The translations under genes and the position numbers were made by a program. From positions 15,920,913 to 15,984,912 of the forward strand of contig NC_053147.1 in NCBI RefSeq assembly GCF_016808335.1: a stretch of 64,000 bases of DNA, in the 5' to 3' direction. Below the pieces are notes generated by a model. The model was not told the DNA's origin, did not search any database, and saw only the letters and a program-made list of their open reading frames with translations. This DNA comes from Panicum virgatum (Eukaryota; Streptophyta; Magnoliopsida; Poales; Poaceae). How positions within the stretch are numbered: position 1 is the first letter of the stretch; every line of letters starts with the position of its first letter. Below are positions 40,401 through 51,353 of the stretch, one piece after another.

Positions 40401-42357
40401 AATCAATTTGATTTGCGTCTTGATCGGGGCGCCCAGCCTTTCAATGGTTGGTGGGCCCCTACTGCATAGCGCGATAATAAATAGGAGGTGGGGGCCGAGG
40501 CTCACGGCAGGCTGATCTGAGAGGGTGTGCTGGAGCAGCGGGAAGTCCCGCCGCCGTCATCGCCTCTGCGTCACCGTCGTCGCCACCGTCCGCGACGCCA
40601 TCACCCCGGCTTCGACATCTCTGCTCCACTCGTCGCCACCTTTGAGTAAATCTGCATCAACAAGGACGAGATGGCCTGTTCAAGCTCTTCCTCTGGCGCC
40701 GAAGGTTCTTTACACCAATACTGTGTCTTTACTTGTAATAGATCTAGGACTCATGTACTCAAAGAAAGGAAAGAAGAAGAAATCCCACTTGATCTATGCG
40801 CTGCGTAATCCTAGAGTCTAACAACCTCGTAGAGACAGACGGGGGGGAAGCGTGAACGCCCGCGCGATTTCTGGTCCCAGGCTGCACTTTGGATTGGAGC
40901 TCAAGGCCCCCCGGAGATGGAGGCCAGCGAGTACGGCGTCGACGTCCCGGCCGCGTGCATCCGACCTTGGCCTTTTGCTTCCCCTCAAGCTAAAGCAGTG
41001 CAGTTGGCTCAGCAAAGACTGGTGCTATCTTTTTTTCTACTCTTTTTCTTTCTTTTCTTTTTCCAAAAGAATACCGATCCTTTTTTTTGTTCTGTACAAT
41101 GAGCTGAAGCAGGTGCACGGAACCGCGGATGGAAGTAGAAACTAGAAACTGTTTCAGTGCTAAGTTTTTTCAGACTCCCCCGATGTCAAACACGCATTAT
41201 TCTCGTTCTGCCCGCCCCTGGTTCGCGCAGCCGGTGCAGCAGGTTGGAAGGCGAACATATTCCTTCGCTAAAGAGTGAAGAAAAAAAAGCGAGAAATCGT
41301 GTAACAGTATATGCAGTGCAACGAACACACTGGCAAAGGAAGGCGTGATTGAGACCATCACTCGCGTTGGAAAATCGATGTTGGTTTCGCTAGGGGCATA
41401 TATTCTCCCACAGCTAGAAAGCGATCTCCCGCAGCTCGTTAGCTTCGCTTTGGTCCGAGGGGTGGCGAGTTGTGGCCGCACCTAACCAGGAATCCTCTGT
41501 TGTGCAGGTCCAACAAGTTGCTGCAGAATACACACCACACCTGTCCGGCTTGCTCTGGAACAATTTTCAGTGCGGCAATTATACCGTGCAATCCTCTGGT
41601 TGCATTGAGAAATGCAGGCAGAAATATAGAATAATGGCCTTGGGGGTTTTTTAAACTGGAAGCTGCAAGGCAAAGCTGCACCATGTGTCAATCCATCTAC
41701 CTTTCCCTTTGTAGGAGTAGGAGAATATGTATCAACACGGTAGCGCTGCTGCTTTGTTTAAAGGCCAATTTTTAGTGTCCGGGAATTTTCGTGTCGGTGC
41801 GCCTCAAAGCGTCGTGATGATTCTCCAATCCAATTTCCAGCACTCAGTACCGCAACCTGTCTTGTCTCTTCTCCACTTATTCTAAACGCTAGCTCTGGCC
41901 AATCCGCCTATACGGCAAAGAAAGAGCAGAAATTTTTGAGGTCACAAGGTTGAGCCAACCATAGATAGATGGGTAGTAGTAGCTGTTAACGGCTAGAACA
42001 TTAGTTTACTCTGGTGATTGGTGGAGGGGGGCTGGTTCCTGCTTGGCATGCGTAACAGAATGCGAAATCGCATTGTTATATGGATTTGTCTTCCACAACG
42101 ACTAACACATGTATTATGTATATTTTAACTACTGCTGCTTAACTGTAACCTTGAACTGGTCCTGATCCGTTGGGAACTTTGGGTAGAGACTGAGCTGTCC
42201 GAAGCTCTGGATGGTTTATATGTTTTGCAGGCTCATCATTAGAAGCTGATGAATGTATCCATCAACGACACCATTAATAATCTGGTGGGGAAATTATAAT
42301 GGGAAATGAACTACCAGTATTTGTCAGCGCTCCAACGGTCCGAATGGTAGCCGTGAA
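37433..42357. other. Intergenic region with no firmly supported gene
   Basis: Frames between 37750 and 38950 are GC-rich, overlapping and domain-free. A 185-residue frame at 39543-40100 has no recognisable motif. Direct repeats of TTTGCCGATGGGGT (39396 and 39476) and GGTATCCCAAATACTCC (39404 and 39438) mark a small duplicated stretch. A possible transcription unit at 40470-41660 is described under findings; I could not build a consistent coding model for it. Confidence 0.4.
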
Positions 42358-42693
42358 CTCCCCCATCCTACAAAAAAAACTGTTCGTTTAGTCTTTAAAT
42401 TTTATCCCACAAAGAATATTCATTTAGATTGTAGTAAAGTCCATATAATTAAAGCAATATCATATACTAAAAAAATTGCATAGAGAAGGATATGGAGGCA
42501 ATCAAATGCTCAAGTAGATGCTATTTTTCTGGTTACATTGCATTTGCATTTAATGAGAATTTAAGGAACCAAATAAATAACGCGATCTTCAATCACAACT
42601 GTATTAGTTAATTATGAGTAACATGGATATTTTCTACTATTAGTAATATATCTGTAAATTTCTAAATGAACAGTATTTGTAAGATGGAGGGAG
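42358..42693. mobile_element. Stowaway-like MITE
   Basis: The right end inverts to CTCCCTCCATCTTACAAATA, and the left reads CTCCCCCATCCTACAAAAAA; both continue into ACTGTTC(G/A)TTTAG. A TA follows the right end; the left is preceded by AA, so one duplication base has decayed. Length is 336 bp, non-coding. Confidence 0.7.
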
Positions 42694-43192
42694 TACACCG
42701 ATGTATGAGCTGAAAGGGAAAAAAAAGAAAGAGAGGAGATGAGCAGAAATTTCTAGAACAGGTAGCACAGTGACGTCGTTCTCAACAGCTGGTGCCTCAG
42801 CCGACGCGAGCAAGTGAAAATGCTCGCTAGTCGCCACCCGGGCTACCAACCCGACGCCCAAGGCCCAACTCCTTCCGCTCGCGCTCCACCGCCGCCGTAG
42901 CACCGTGCATTGCAACGGCTGGTCATCAGTCGCAGTGTCGCACACCACGAGTTGCTGCACGGCCCCCGACCAAACCGCTCTCAGCTCGCCCCCGCAGGTC
43001 TCAACCGCCTCCATCTGGCTGCCCGGACGACGGGCTCTCCATCCCCCACTTGCCGCGGTTGCGTGGGGGTGCGTGATCACAGCCCACGCCTCGCGACTAG
43101 CGAGTCGTGGGCGGGCGCGGACAACAGCTAGCACGAGCAGAACAGAACGCGACACGTCTGGACGTGAAAGTAAACTGCGGCAGCTCTGCTCG

Positions 43193-43488
43193 GCCATCGG
43201 CAGAGAGGGACGGACGCGCACAGCGAAACGATCGAGAGGCATGTTAAAGGCGGACGGCCGGCGGCGTGTGCCATCGGCCAGCGCGGCTCCAGCCGCCGCG
43301 GGGGCGCGGGGAACGGGTTCGCCCTGCGCCGCCGCGCGCGGCCATCGGCAGAGAGGGACGGACGCGCACAGCGAAACGATCGAGAGGCATGTTAAAGGCG
43401 GACGGCCGGCGGCGTGTGCCATCGGCCAGCGCGGCTCCAGCCGCCGCGGGGGCGCGGGGAACGGGTTCGCCCTGCGCCGCTGCGCGCG
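43193..43488. repeat. 148-bp tandem duplication, two nearly identical copies
   Basis: The segment starting GCCATCGGCAGAGAGGGACG at 43193 repeats at 43341, with at most a few differences at the right end of the second copy. High identity indicates a recent event or gene conversion. The surrounding frames are GC-rich and have no recognised domain; because 148 is not a multiple of three, a coding role across the duplication is unlikely. Confidence 0.9.
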
Positions 43489-43719
43489 CGGCGGCCGGGG
43501 CAAGGCTTTCCCTGGCGCGCGTTCGCTAGCCGTCCGTGTCTGCCTCTGCTCTGCTGCGGCAGAGCTGTAGCGGTATGGAGCGGACAGTTGTAAAGCGTCG
43601 CGTTTTGCAGCTCGCACCCTCTGCCTCACCAAACTTGCCGAGGGACGCCGTGCTCTCCACTAGTCCAATGTATGGCTCTGCATGCATGCGCACAAGAAAA
43701 TGTTATCTGCCGAGGTTTA

Positions 43720-44742
43720 CTCCCTCAGTTTCAAATTACAAGTCATTTTAAAAATACCTCCCTCAGTTTCAAATTACAAGTCATTTTAAAAATTTTGGAG
43801 AGTCAAACCATCTCAAAGTTTGACCAAAATTATGGAGAGAAACACAAAAATTTATAACATCAAATAGTTATACTATGAAAATATAGCTAACAAAAAATCT
43901 AATATTACTATTATTAATTGGAGGCTCTTTTGAAGCCTCCACATGAAACCACCTAGAATCATAGGTGGACACTCTAAAAAATAGAGAAATTCTATAAATT
44001 CTCACAAAAATCAGAAACATCTAGCCATCAATCTAACAACTCTAATTATAATAGCCATCAGATCGGTTATCTTTCGTTATAAATTACCCAACCCTGCCAT
44101 TATGAAAATAGACTAAAGTAACCCCCTAAATATATATCTAAATTACCCACCTATGCCATTATAAAAAAATTAAAGTAACCCCCTAATTTTTGTGTAAATT
44201 ACCCACATATGCCATTATAATACAAATAGCCCCCTAAATTTGCATATAAATTATCCAATTATATCATTATTAGATTTGAATTTAAAGTATCAATATAAAA
44301 ATCTAAATTATAATTTCTATCATTACTAATATTATTGTTTATATAAAAATACTACCCACGATGTGTCACTATGTATTTATGTATGATGGAAGAGATAAGA
44401 CTACCAATTCACAAATAAATAGTTCAACTAAATATATATATCGAATACATGTGGAGGTGGGATGCAAAATGAAATTTATTGTAACTAAATAATGATAAAT
44501 ATATATTTTAGAGTATGTGTTAGAATATTTAATTGATGAAAAAACGTGAGATACCTATTTTAATTATTGACCTCATTTTTATATTAATTTTAATTAGCAC
44601 GTGCGGGAGCACAGGTTGATAGGCTAGTGATACTTAATTGGTATTATAAATGTTATTATCTTGTTATATAACTTTGGTCAAATTTGAAAAATTTTGATTC
44701 TCCAAAATTTTTAGAATGACTTATAATTTGGAACAGAGGGAG
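43720..44742. mobile_element. Stowaway MITE interrupted by a Helitron, with duplicated left end
   Basis: The left end CTCCCTCAGTTTCAAATTAC and the inverted right end CTCCCTCTGTTCCAAATTAT are typical Stowaway termini, with TA on each side (43718-43719, 44743-44744). The first ~37 bp are repeated again at 43757 after a second TA. The Helitron at 43898-44627 accounts for 730 bp; without it the MITE is about 293 bp. Confidence 0.85.
43898..44627 (+). mobile_element. Non-autonomous Helitron
   Basis: The 5' end is TCTAATATTACTATTATTAA, followed by an inverted GGAGGC..GCCTCC. The 3' end is CTAG, preceded about 10-12 bases upstream by the GC hairpin GTGC-GGGA-GCAC. It sits between A (43897) and T (44628), as Helitrons insert at AT without a target duplication. 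The AT-rich interior has no Rep/helicase, so replication would need an autonomous partner. Continuity of the Stowaway sequence on both sides confirms the boundaries. Confidence 0.85.
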
Positions 44743-45103
44743 TAGGTTTTAAACTCTAGTTTTTCTTAAGAAAAAATAAACCAAACATTGTACAAAACAT
44801 TTTTGTAGCTGAGTGGTGAACTGGTGGTGGACTCCTACAGCCGAAGTCGAGACACACGTCGTTTGTTCGCTGTCTGAATTGTTGAGTTTGAGACAGGTTT
44901 ATAGTTTCTATCTAAGTACTGTCTCGAAGGAAGTCAATCCAAACATCTCTCCAAAATAAAGTATAAAGCCCACTGGTTTGCAAGAAAACTAAGCTGTCCC
45001 CAACGTCTCTGATCTTGCTGCCCCCTAAACAAAAACACCCGTACTGTTGCCTTGGACTCAAAGCAACGTCAAGGACCGTATCGTCAAGGAAATGGAAACT
45101 CAG

Positions 45104-45440
45104 GTGTTTTTTAGATCTCAAAACGTAAAATGCAAAAATTTTATAAATCGCTTGTATGGTGTACTAAATATAGTTAAAAAATAAATTATATTACACAAAT
45201 GGATTGTAAATCGCGAGACGAATCTAATGAGCCTAATTATGACGTGATTAGACACTAAATTGCTACAGTAATACTACAATAAACATACTCTGATGATGGA
45301 TTACTTAGGCTCATTAGATTCGTCTCGCAGTTTACAGACGAGATCTGTAATTAATTTTGTGATTAGTCTACATTTAATACTTCAAATATTAAAGATTCCC
45401 TTCTAAAAACGTAAAAATGCAAAATGCAAAGTGATCTAAG
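45104..45440. mobile_element. Foldback MITE with long internal inverted repeat
   Basis: The ends share TTAGATC in inverted orientation, with AAAACGTAAAATGCAAAA-type DNA next to them. A perfect 24-bp inverted repeat lies inside (45213-45236 and 45305-45328, core GACGAATCTAATGAGCC). The same GACGAAT/ATTCGTC core occurs in the MITE at 22490-22833, so the two belong to one broad family. Confidence 0.65.
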
Positions 45441-45640
45441 GGGGTGTTTAGTTGGTGAAAAAGTTTAGGTTTGGCTACAGTAGCATATTTCATTGTTATT
45501 TGACAACTAATGTCTAATTATAAATTAATTAATATTATTAGATTCCTCACGTAGGAATCAGTTAGATTATGTAATTAATTATTTTTTAATTATATTTAAT
45601 GCATAACACGCAAACTTTTTTTAAGGAACTAAACGCAGCC
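45441..45640. mobile_element. Second foldback MITE abutting the first
   Basis: The left end GGGGTGTTTAGTTGG and the inverted right end GGCTGCGTTTAGTTCC form imperfect terminal repeats about 200 bp apart. AAAAAGTTT and AAACTTTTTTT are next to the ends. It begins exactly where the neighbouring MITE stops and ends about 50 bp before the TATA-like site of the gene at 45864. Confidence 0.65.
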
Positions 45641-45686
45641 TGGGGCAGAGCGCAAAGCGCAAAACAGACACCTCCTCCGCCGGCTC

Positions 45687-45694
45687 CCATATAA
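45687..45694 (+). promoter_or_regulatory. TATA-like site of the small membrane protein gene
   Basis: CATATAAT about 170 bp before the ATG at 45864 is the only TATA-like word between the upstream MITE and the gene. The stretch after it is CT-rich, as expected of a leader. Confidence 0.4.
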
Positions 45695-45863
45695 TTCTTC
45701 CCGGTCTCGCTTCCAATTCCCCGCTCCAAGCAGGCAGCAGCAGCAGCAGCGCACGTCGCCTTCCACTGTCCCACCTCTCTTTCCTTCCAATTCCCAACCA
45801 AAACCCCGGGTCTTTACCTGCCAAACCAAACCTCACACGAAGGCAGCGGCGGCAGCGCGGCCA

Positions 45864-46253
45864 ATGGCCATCGAGGCGGACGCGGCGGCGGTGGCGAGGG
45901 CGGTTTCGGTTCCGGAGACGGCGCCCATCTCTCCGGCCGCCGAGGCGGCGGCGGGCCCGGCGCGGCCGCGCGGCGGGTGGCTGAAGAAGCTCATCCCGCG
46001 GGAGTACCTGCCCCGGAGCCGGCGCTGGAGGCTGGCCGCCCCGTCCGCCGGCGGCGCGTCCAGGCTGGCGTCGTCGCTGTCGCGCTCGCTGCGGTGGAAG
46101 CGCCTCCCGGGGCTCTCCTCCCTCAGCCTGCGCAGCGGCTCGGCGTCGGCGGTGGTCGACGCGGTCGCGTTCCGCGTCATGTACGTCGTGGAGGCCGTCG
46201 TGCTGGGCCTCGCGCTCTCGTGCTTCTTCCTCTGCTGCGGCTGCCACCTCTGA
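45864..46253 (+). CDS. Small single-pass membrane protein of unknown function
   Basis: This single-exon frame encodes 129 residues with the strong third-position GC bias of grass genes. The N-terminal ~40 residues are Ala/Glu-rich. A basic central part follows (WLKKLIPREYLPRSRRWR, then Ser/Arg-rich repeats SLSRSLRWKRL). The C-terminus holds one hydrophobic segment (about residues 104-126, VMYVVEAVVLGLALSCFF) ending in LCCGCHL. This looks like a tail-anchored or one-pass protein with its basic part in the cytosol and possibly acylated cysteines. I recognise the general type as a conserved plant uncharacterised protein but no function. The start is the ATG in CCAATGG, the first in the frame after the TATA-like site. 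Confidence 0.75.
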   Translation: MAIEADAAAVARAVSVPETAPISPAAEAAAGPARPRGGWLKKLIPREYLPRSRRWRLAAPSAGGASRLASSLSRSLRWKRLPGLSSLSLRSGSASAVVDAVAFRVMYVVEAVVLGLALSCFFLCCGCHL

Positions 46254-46689
46254 TTTTGCTGTTTCTTCTCCCCCTTTCCCCGCTACTTGGCCGGCGTGTA
46301 GCAAAAATGCCATCTTTTTCCTTGTTCTTCAGTTCTTCTATCGTTGATTTTGCTGTAAATTATCTAACTACAAAAATGAAAATTTGCATTGTCAATCGGC
46401 AGTTTATTAGTTTAGTTTTGCGTGTTGTTGGATGCTGTGATGCAAGAAATTGCGTCATGGGAGACTGGACCCAATGTGTTCTTGTTTGTTTTATGCATAA
46501 TACTCCATTGCTGTCGTTGTCTCCTTGAAAAAAAAAAGGAAATGGGAATATGGGATTGCTATTATTCCTTTCCTTCCCTCCCAACACTCTGATTTTTCTC
46601 CCCCTTCCACTTCGCATCCTCCTCTTCAAAAAAGCGAGGAAGCTTTGGATAATTGGTAGCTTGAGTTGAGAGCACCTCTGGAGGGGATC

Positions 46690-47640
46690 ATGGAGGAGGA
46701 GCGGAAGGTGGATGCAGCGGCCTTTGGTTTCCCGGGGCCGGTGCGCCCGGGGGTCACGCGTGTCGGGTGGATCGGCATCGGCGTCATGGGCGGCGCCATG
46801 GCTAAGCACCTCCTCGCGGCTGGGTTTGCAGTCACTGTGTACGCTCGCACGCCGGCCAAGGCGGAGAGCCTTGTCGCCGCTGGCGCGAGCCTCGCGGACT
46901 CGCCGGCGGCCGTGGCTGCTGCATCCGATGTGGTGTTCACTATGGTCGGAAACCCCGGCGACGTCCGCGCGGTGGTTCTGGACCCCACCACGGGCGCCCT
47001 CGCCGGCCTCCGCCCTGGCGGCGTGCTGGTGGACTGCACGAGCTCCTCCCCTTCCCTCGCGCGCGAGATCGCCGCGGCCGCAAGCGCGACAGGCTGCTAC
47101 GCCGTCGACGCGCCAGTCTCGGGGGGCGACGTCGGCGCCCGCGACGGGACGCTGGCCATCTTCGCCGGCGGCGACGAGGCCGTGGTCGCCTGGCTCGCCC
47201 CGCTCTTCGCCCACCTCGGCAAGGCGACCCACATGGGTGCGCCCGGCAGCGGCCAGAGCAGCAAGATCGCCAACCAGATCGCGGTGGCCGGCGCGGTGGT
47301 GGGCCTGGGCGAGTCCGTGGCCTTTGCCAACGCCGCGGGGCTCGACGCGCCGCTGTTCCTCGACGCGGTGTCCAAGGGCGCGGCGGGCTCGCGCGTCATG
47401 GACATCTTCGGCGACCACGTGCTGCGCCGCGAGTTCGGGTACGGGGGCAGCGTGCGTTACATCGTCAAGGACCTCGGCATGGCGCTGGAGGTCGGGGACG
47501 GTCAGGAGGAGACGAATGTGCTGCCCGGAGCCGCGCTGTACCGCCAGATGTTCACCGCTATGGTGGCCAATGGCGACGGCGACCTGAGCTTGCAGGGACT
47601 GATCACCGTCGTTGAGCGCCTGAACGGCATTGGCAAATAA
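46690..47640 (+). CDS. 3-hydroxyisobutyrate dehydrogenase-like oxidoreductase, intronless
   Basis: The frame of 316 residues matches the beta-hydroxyacid dehydrogenase family over its whole length. The NAD(P)-binding GIGVMG is at residues 29-34. The substrate-binding DAPVSGGDVGA lies in the middle. GSGQSSKIANQ supplies the catalytic lysine, and KGAAGSRVMD and VKDLGMALE are the conserved C-terminal stretches. Such enzymes oxidise 3-hydroxyisobutyrate (valine breakdown) or reduce related semialdehydes. The sequence is closest, from memory, to the plant HIBADH-like proteins (Arabidopsis At4g29120 type), whose substrate is uncertain. No clear mitochondrial targeting peptide precedes residue 24, so location is open. 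The ATG at 46690 (context GATCATGG) is used. It lies head-to-tail 437 bp after the small membrane protein gene. The region before it is CT-rich. Confidence 0.9.
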   Translation: MEEERKVDAAAFGFPGPVRPGVTRVGWIGIGVMGGAMAKHLLAAGFAVTVYARTPAKAESLVAAGASLADSPAAVAAASDVVFTMVGNPGDVRAVVLDPTTGALAGLRPGGVLVDCTSSSPSLAREIAAAASATGCYAVDAPVSGGDVGARDGTLAIFAGGDEAVVAWLAPLFAHLGKATHMGAPGSGQSSKIANQIAVAGAVVGLGESVAFANAAGLDAPLFLDAVSKGAAGSRVMDIFGDHVLRREFGYGGSVRYIVKDLGMALEVGDGQEETNVLPGAALYRQMFTAMVANGDGDLSLQGLITVVERLNGIGK

Positions 47641-48100
47641 GGTAGGCTGCAGGCAAGATGTTCACCGTAATGCCGCATTGAATTTGAAAACTTCTGTATT
47701 TTTTTCTGAATAAAGTTTGGGACTCAAGGAGCATGTCTCAATTGTTCATGGACTATGTCAGTGACTCGGTATGTATTAAGCTTGACTTGCTGATTTGCGG
47801 TTGTCAATTTGTCATTTCGCTCCTGCTTGTTGATATCAGACATCCAACGTGAGAACCTCTGCACTGGAACTAACTGATTATCTGACGGCTGAGGACTAGT
47901 TTGCAAAGGACTACAAACACAAAGGGGCTTCTCGCTGAACCTTGTAATAAGATATTTGAAGTGTCAGACAGATATTTGCACCGTGGAGGATAACATATAC
48001 ACCCGGCCGTTTCTGCGTACTGGCATCAGTCATCTTATCCCTTCTTCCCTCTCAAAAATCTTCAGCAAAGGGTTAGCAGGAGAGGAGCAGCTGAGCAAGA
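47641..48100. other. Short intergenic region between HIBADH-like and Ycf23 genes
   Basis: This holds the 3' region of the dehydrogenase (AATAAAG at about 47709, a possible polyadenylation signal) and the promoter and leader of the next gene. Nothing else is seen. Confidence 0.5.
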
Positions 48101-50667
48101 ATGGCAGCACCGGGCTCGCTAGGACTTCTCCATGCCCCGTCCTTCACCGCTGCCAAGTGCCAGCCGGTGGCGAGCCGAGCAGGTGCGCGGCGAGCACCAC
48201 GACCACTGTTCGCCGTGCGTGCTTCGGCTGCTGACGCCGCCAACAAGGACGCCGTCCTAAGGGCCTTCCGCGAGAACAGGGCTCTCAAGGTTTATCTTTC
48301 TATGTGTCTCCTTCACCTTATCAGTCTTTTGATGTCAACATTTACGTTCCATTTGGAACACGAGTTTCAACTGTTTTCCAATAAAATATTTATGAAATGC
48401 GTGCGTTCCAAACATGACATTAGAGCAAGTTTCACATGTTACTTTCAGAGTTTCAGTGCATTAGAAATCTGCAGATTTACTGCCGTCTTCAGATTGGACA
48501 GTTGAAGCATATGGCCTCCGAAATTTATATGGTTGGATGGGTTTTTCTTACTGAATGCTGATAGTCACTTGCTTATGCAGATCATCTCTGGGCTACAAAA
48601 CTTCGACAGGAGCAGTGTTGCATCTGTTGTCACAGCTGCAGATAAGGTGTTGATGATGCATCTATCTTTCAGTGTTTATTATTTTGTTCTTGCAGACTTC
48701 TTTGAGACTGAATAATGTGAAAATGAGGATTAGAAGGTCTGATTCCTTGTAAAGACAATATGAAAATATCATTAAAACTTGAAAGCAATCATGAATTTGC
48801 TCATGTTATCTTGTCCATTGGTGACTTCTAGAGCTGTGAATAATCTAAGATCATGTCGCTGATGATTTTTCTTAACAAAAAAGTCAAAATACGCGGCAGG
48901 TCACTGTCCCGGATTCGATGTTCGAGATCGAGCACTCATTATCCTTCATCCAGTATGTTAATTAGTATATCTACGGAGAAGTTATTATCAAAACAAGTTA
49001 GCTGTATCATCAACCTCCTCTCTTCAAATACAGTCAACATCTATGTGTACCAGGAAGCAACCTAAATTAGCTATAATTTTCCAAGACATGTGAGCTTTGT
49101 TAAGAAAAACAAGAAATCAACTTATGTCATTTTGAATTTTCTTGGTGATGTGAACCTTCTCTAGGAAAAGTAGGAATTGCACTATAATTTGGCAGGAGTC
49201 TGTGGAAAGGGCCTCTATCATTTTGTAGTTCCAAAACAAACTTTGTTTACTTTTCATACTTTGGATCAGCAGACATATATTATACTCAACTTTAAGTATA
49301 TGAAAAGTTTGGCACATGCTATTTTATTCATGATGATATCATATTTTGGACTGAAAGATTACTCATCAGTCATAATAACAAGTTTGAGGTAATTTTGTTA
49401 ATGGTTGCAGGGAGGTGCCACCCATGTTGACATAGCATGTGCTGAGGACCTAGTAAAGCTTGCTCTGGACCTTACCACCCTTCCGGTAAGCTATCCCTTC
49501 ACAGGGTGATTGGAATTTCAATGTAATTTCCATTAAGGTTGTACAACAGAGTTCTTATGTTAAGTGCATTCTGGATATTGCATACTGCAGATTTGCGTCT
49601 CATCTGTAGATCCTTCAGCGTTCCATTCTGCAGTACAAGCTGGAGCCAAAATGGTCAGGCTTTAAACTTGGGATGAGCCCTACACACACAAAAAAATATA
49701 TAAAAGAAAGGCACTTTTTAAAATAATATTTTCCTCAGTAAAAACCTTCTTTCTTGCAGGTTGAGATTGGAAACTATGATTCCTTTTACGAGACGGGCAT
49801 CGAGTTCTCTTCTGACCAGGTATTCACTGACCTTCCTATTCTGAGCTGCTAAATTTGCTAATTGTGCATCTCTTACTGCAACATAATCCACAAGTGGACA
49901 AAAGAAACTCACACGAGTAATTGATTTCAGATACTGAAGCTGACAAGGGAAACAAGGAAGATGCTTCCAGACATCACCTTATCAGTAACAGTTCCTCACA
50001 CACTGAGCCTGCCAGATCAGGTATATGTTCATCAACAATCACTACATTTAAACACGAAGTCTTCTGAAATGAAAATAACTGGCACATGCTTTCAACTGGC
50101 AAATTTCGATGCATATTTGCAGATGAGACTTGCAGAGCTACTCGAAGAGGAAGGCGCTGATATCATCCAAACTGAAGGCGGAAAATGTTCTAGCCCTACA
50201 AAGCCTGGAGTGCTGGGATTAATTGAAAAGGTATGGCAAACCTGGACTAAAAAGTGAGCATGTTATATCAAGCTGTTTCTCCGTTGTACCGGATTTACGA
50301 AATTGAGTTACAATTGGCAGGCAACACCAACACTGGCCGCAGCGTACTCCATCTCCAGGGCTGTCAGCATTCCAGTGATGTGCTCGTCAGGGTTAAGCTC
50401 GGTAACAGCACCAATGGCCGTAACTGCAGGAGCTGCTGGAGTGGTATGCACTAATGTATACCTGAAGTTTTTTTTTTCTATTAGAAAAAACAGCGATGTG
50501 ACTTTGACAGGAGCCGATTTTTGTTCTTCTGATTGCAGGGAGTCGGTTCTGCTGTTAACAAACTCAACGACGTTGTGGCGATGATCGCAGAGGTGAGAAG
50601 CATCGCACAAGCAATGGGTCTGGACTCGAGAAACGTGCCTGAAAACTTGAGAACAGTTCATCACTAG
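48101..50667 (+). CDS. Ycf23/DUF561 family plastid protein
   Basis: Nine exons close in frame to 300 residues: 48101-48289, 48581-48646, 49411-49485, 49591-49653, 49760-49819, 49931-50020, 50123-50230, 50321-50443 and 50539-50667. The first ~42 residues (Ala, Ser, Arg rich; ending FAVRASA) look like a chloroplast transit peptide. The mature part reads as a TIM-barrel-like DUF561/Ycf23 protein: GGATHVDIACAEDLVKLA, ICVSSVDPSAF, VEIGNYDSFYE, DIIQTEGG, PVMCSSGLSSVT, GVGSAVNKLND. Ycf23 is encoded in the plastid genome of red algae and in the nucleus of land plants; its biochemical role is unknown. The glycine-rich VGSAVNKL end suggests a phosphate-binding site like that of related barrel enzymes, which is inference. 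Confidence 0.9.
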
Positions 50668-51289
50668 TGGCTAGGAGTCAATCTTTTGCCTTTTCTTCTC
50701 GAACTTGAACAGTCAATAAGAAAGCAGAGGATGCAGCCGCTCTGCATTTTCTCTCTGCTGCCTTTTGCCGTGGCTGTGGGTGAAAAGCACCATAGTAGAA
50801 GTGCTGCCTTGATCGATAGAAGTTGTATTGTTGTAAAGACCTCAATGCATGTGCCGCTGGATCGCTGCAAGTAGTCTTTTTTGGGGACATGGTTTGTGCA
50901 ATGAAAATGAGATCGTGCTCTTGCAAATTTGACTCTATTTTATGTTCCGTGGAGGAATACCGTTTCTGGGCATTGCTTGTTACCTGCGGCCCCTCGTTCG
51001 GCCGCCGCCGATGTCCGTCTCGACCTTCCGTCCCCCTAGAATCTCGATCTATCAAATCTCTCCGCTCCGCTGCAGCAAGGAACGGAGGCGAGCGATTTGT
51101 TGCCATCCAATCCAATCCCGGGAAGCACTAGCAGCCGCGCGCTTCAGCTCACGCTGCCCGGCAATGGCGATTCCCGACGGAATCCTTCACGGAAGTCGGA
51201 GTCGGAGCACAGGCATTCTGGGTTCGATGCAGTCGCTTGATGCCGGGGTTGCGGTTATATTGAAATTTCATAACCACAGTACCATCAAG

Positions 51290-51341
51290 GACTCCGTGGC
51301 CCAATGGATAAGGCGCTGGTCTACGATCCCCAGCGGAGTCG
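51290..51341 (+). pseudogene. tRNA-Arg(ACG) pseudogene with internal deletion
   Basis: The acceptor 5' strand and D arm (GACTCCGTGGCCCAATGGAT, then AAGGCGCTGGTCTACG) match plant tRNA-Arg, and the 3' end ATCCCCAGCGGAGTCG pairs with the acceptor stem. The anticodon-stem 3' strand, variable loop and most of the T arm (about 21 nt) are missing, so it cannot fold as a tRNA. It is followed by T-rich DNA. Identity rests on memory of plant tRNA-Arg sequences. Confidence 0.7.
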
Positions 51342-51353
51342 CTTTCTCGTTTT

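Noticed and set aside
42640..43632. 330-codon minus-strand frame
   Set aside because: It spans the 148-bp tandem duplication, repeats its own peptide in shifted frames, and has no domain.
46360..47418. 352-codon minus-strand frame and 291-codon second + frame over the dehydrogenase
   Set aside because: Both are shadows of the real HIBADH-like reading frame, caused by its high third-position GC.
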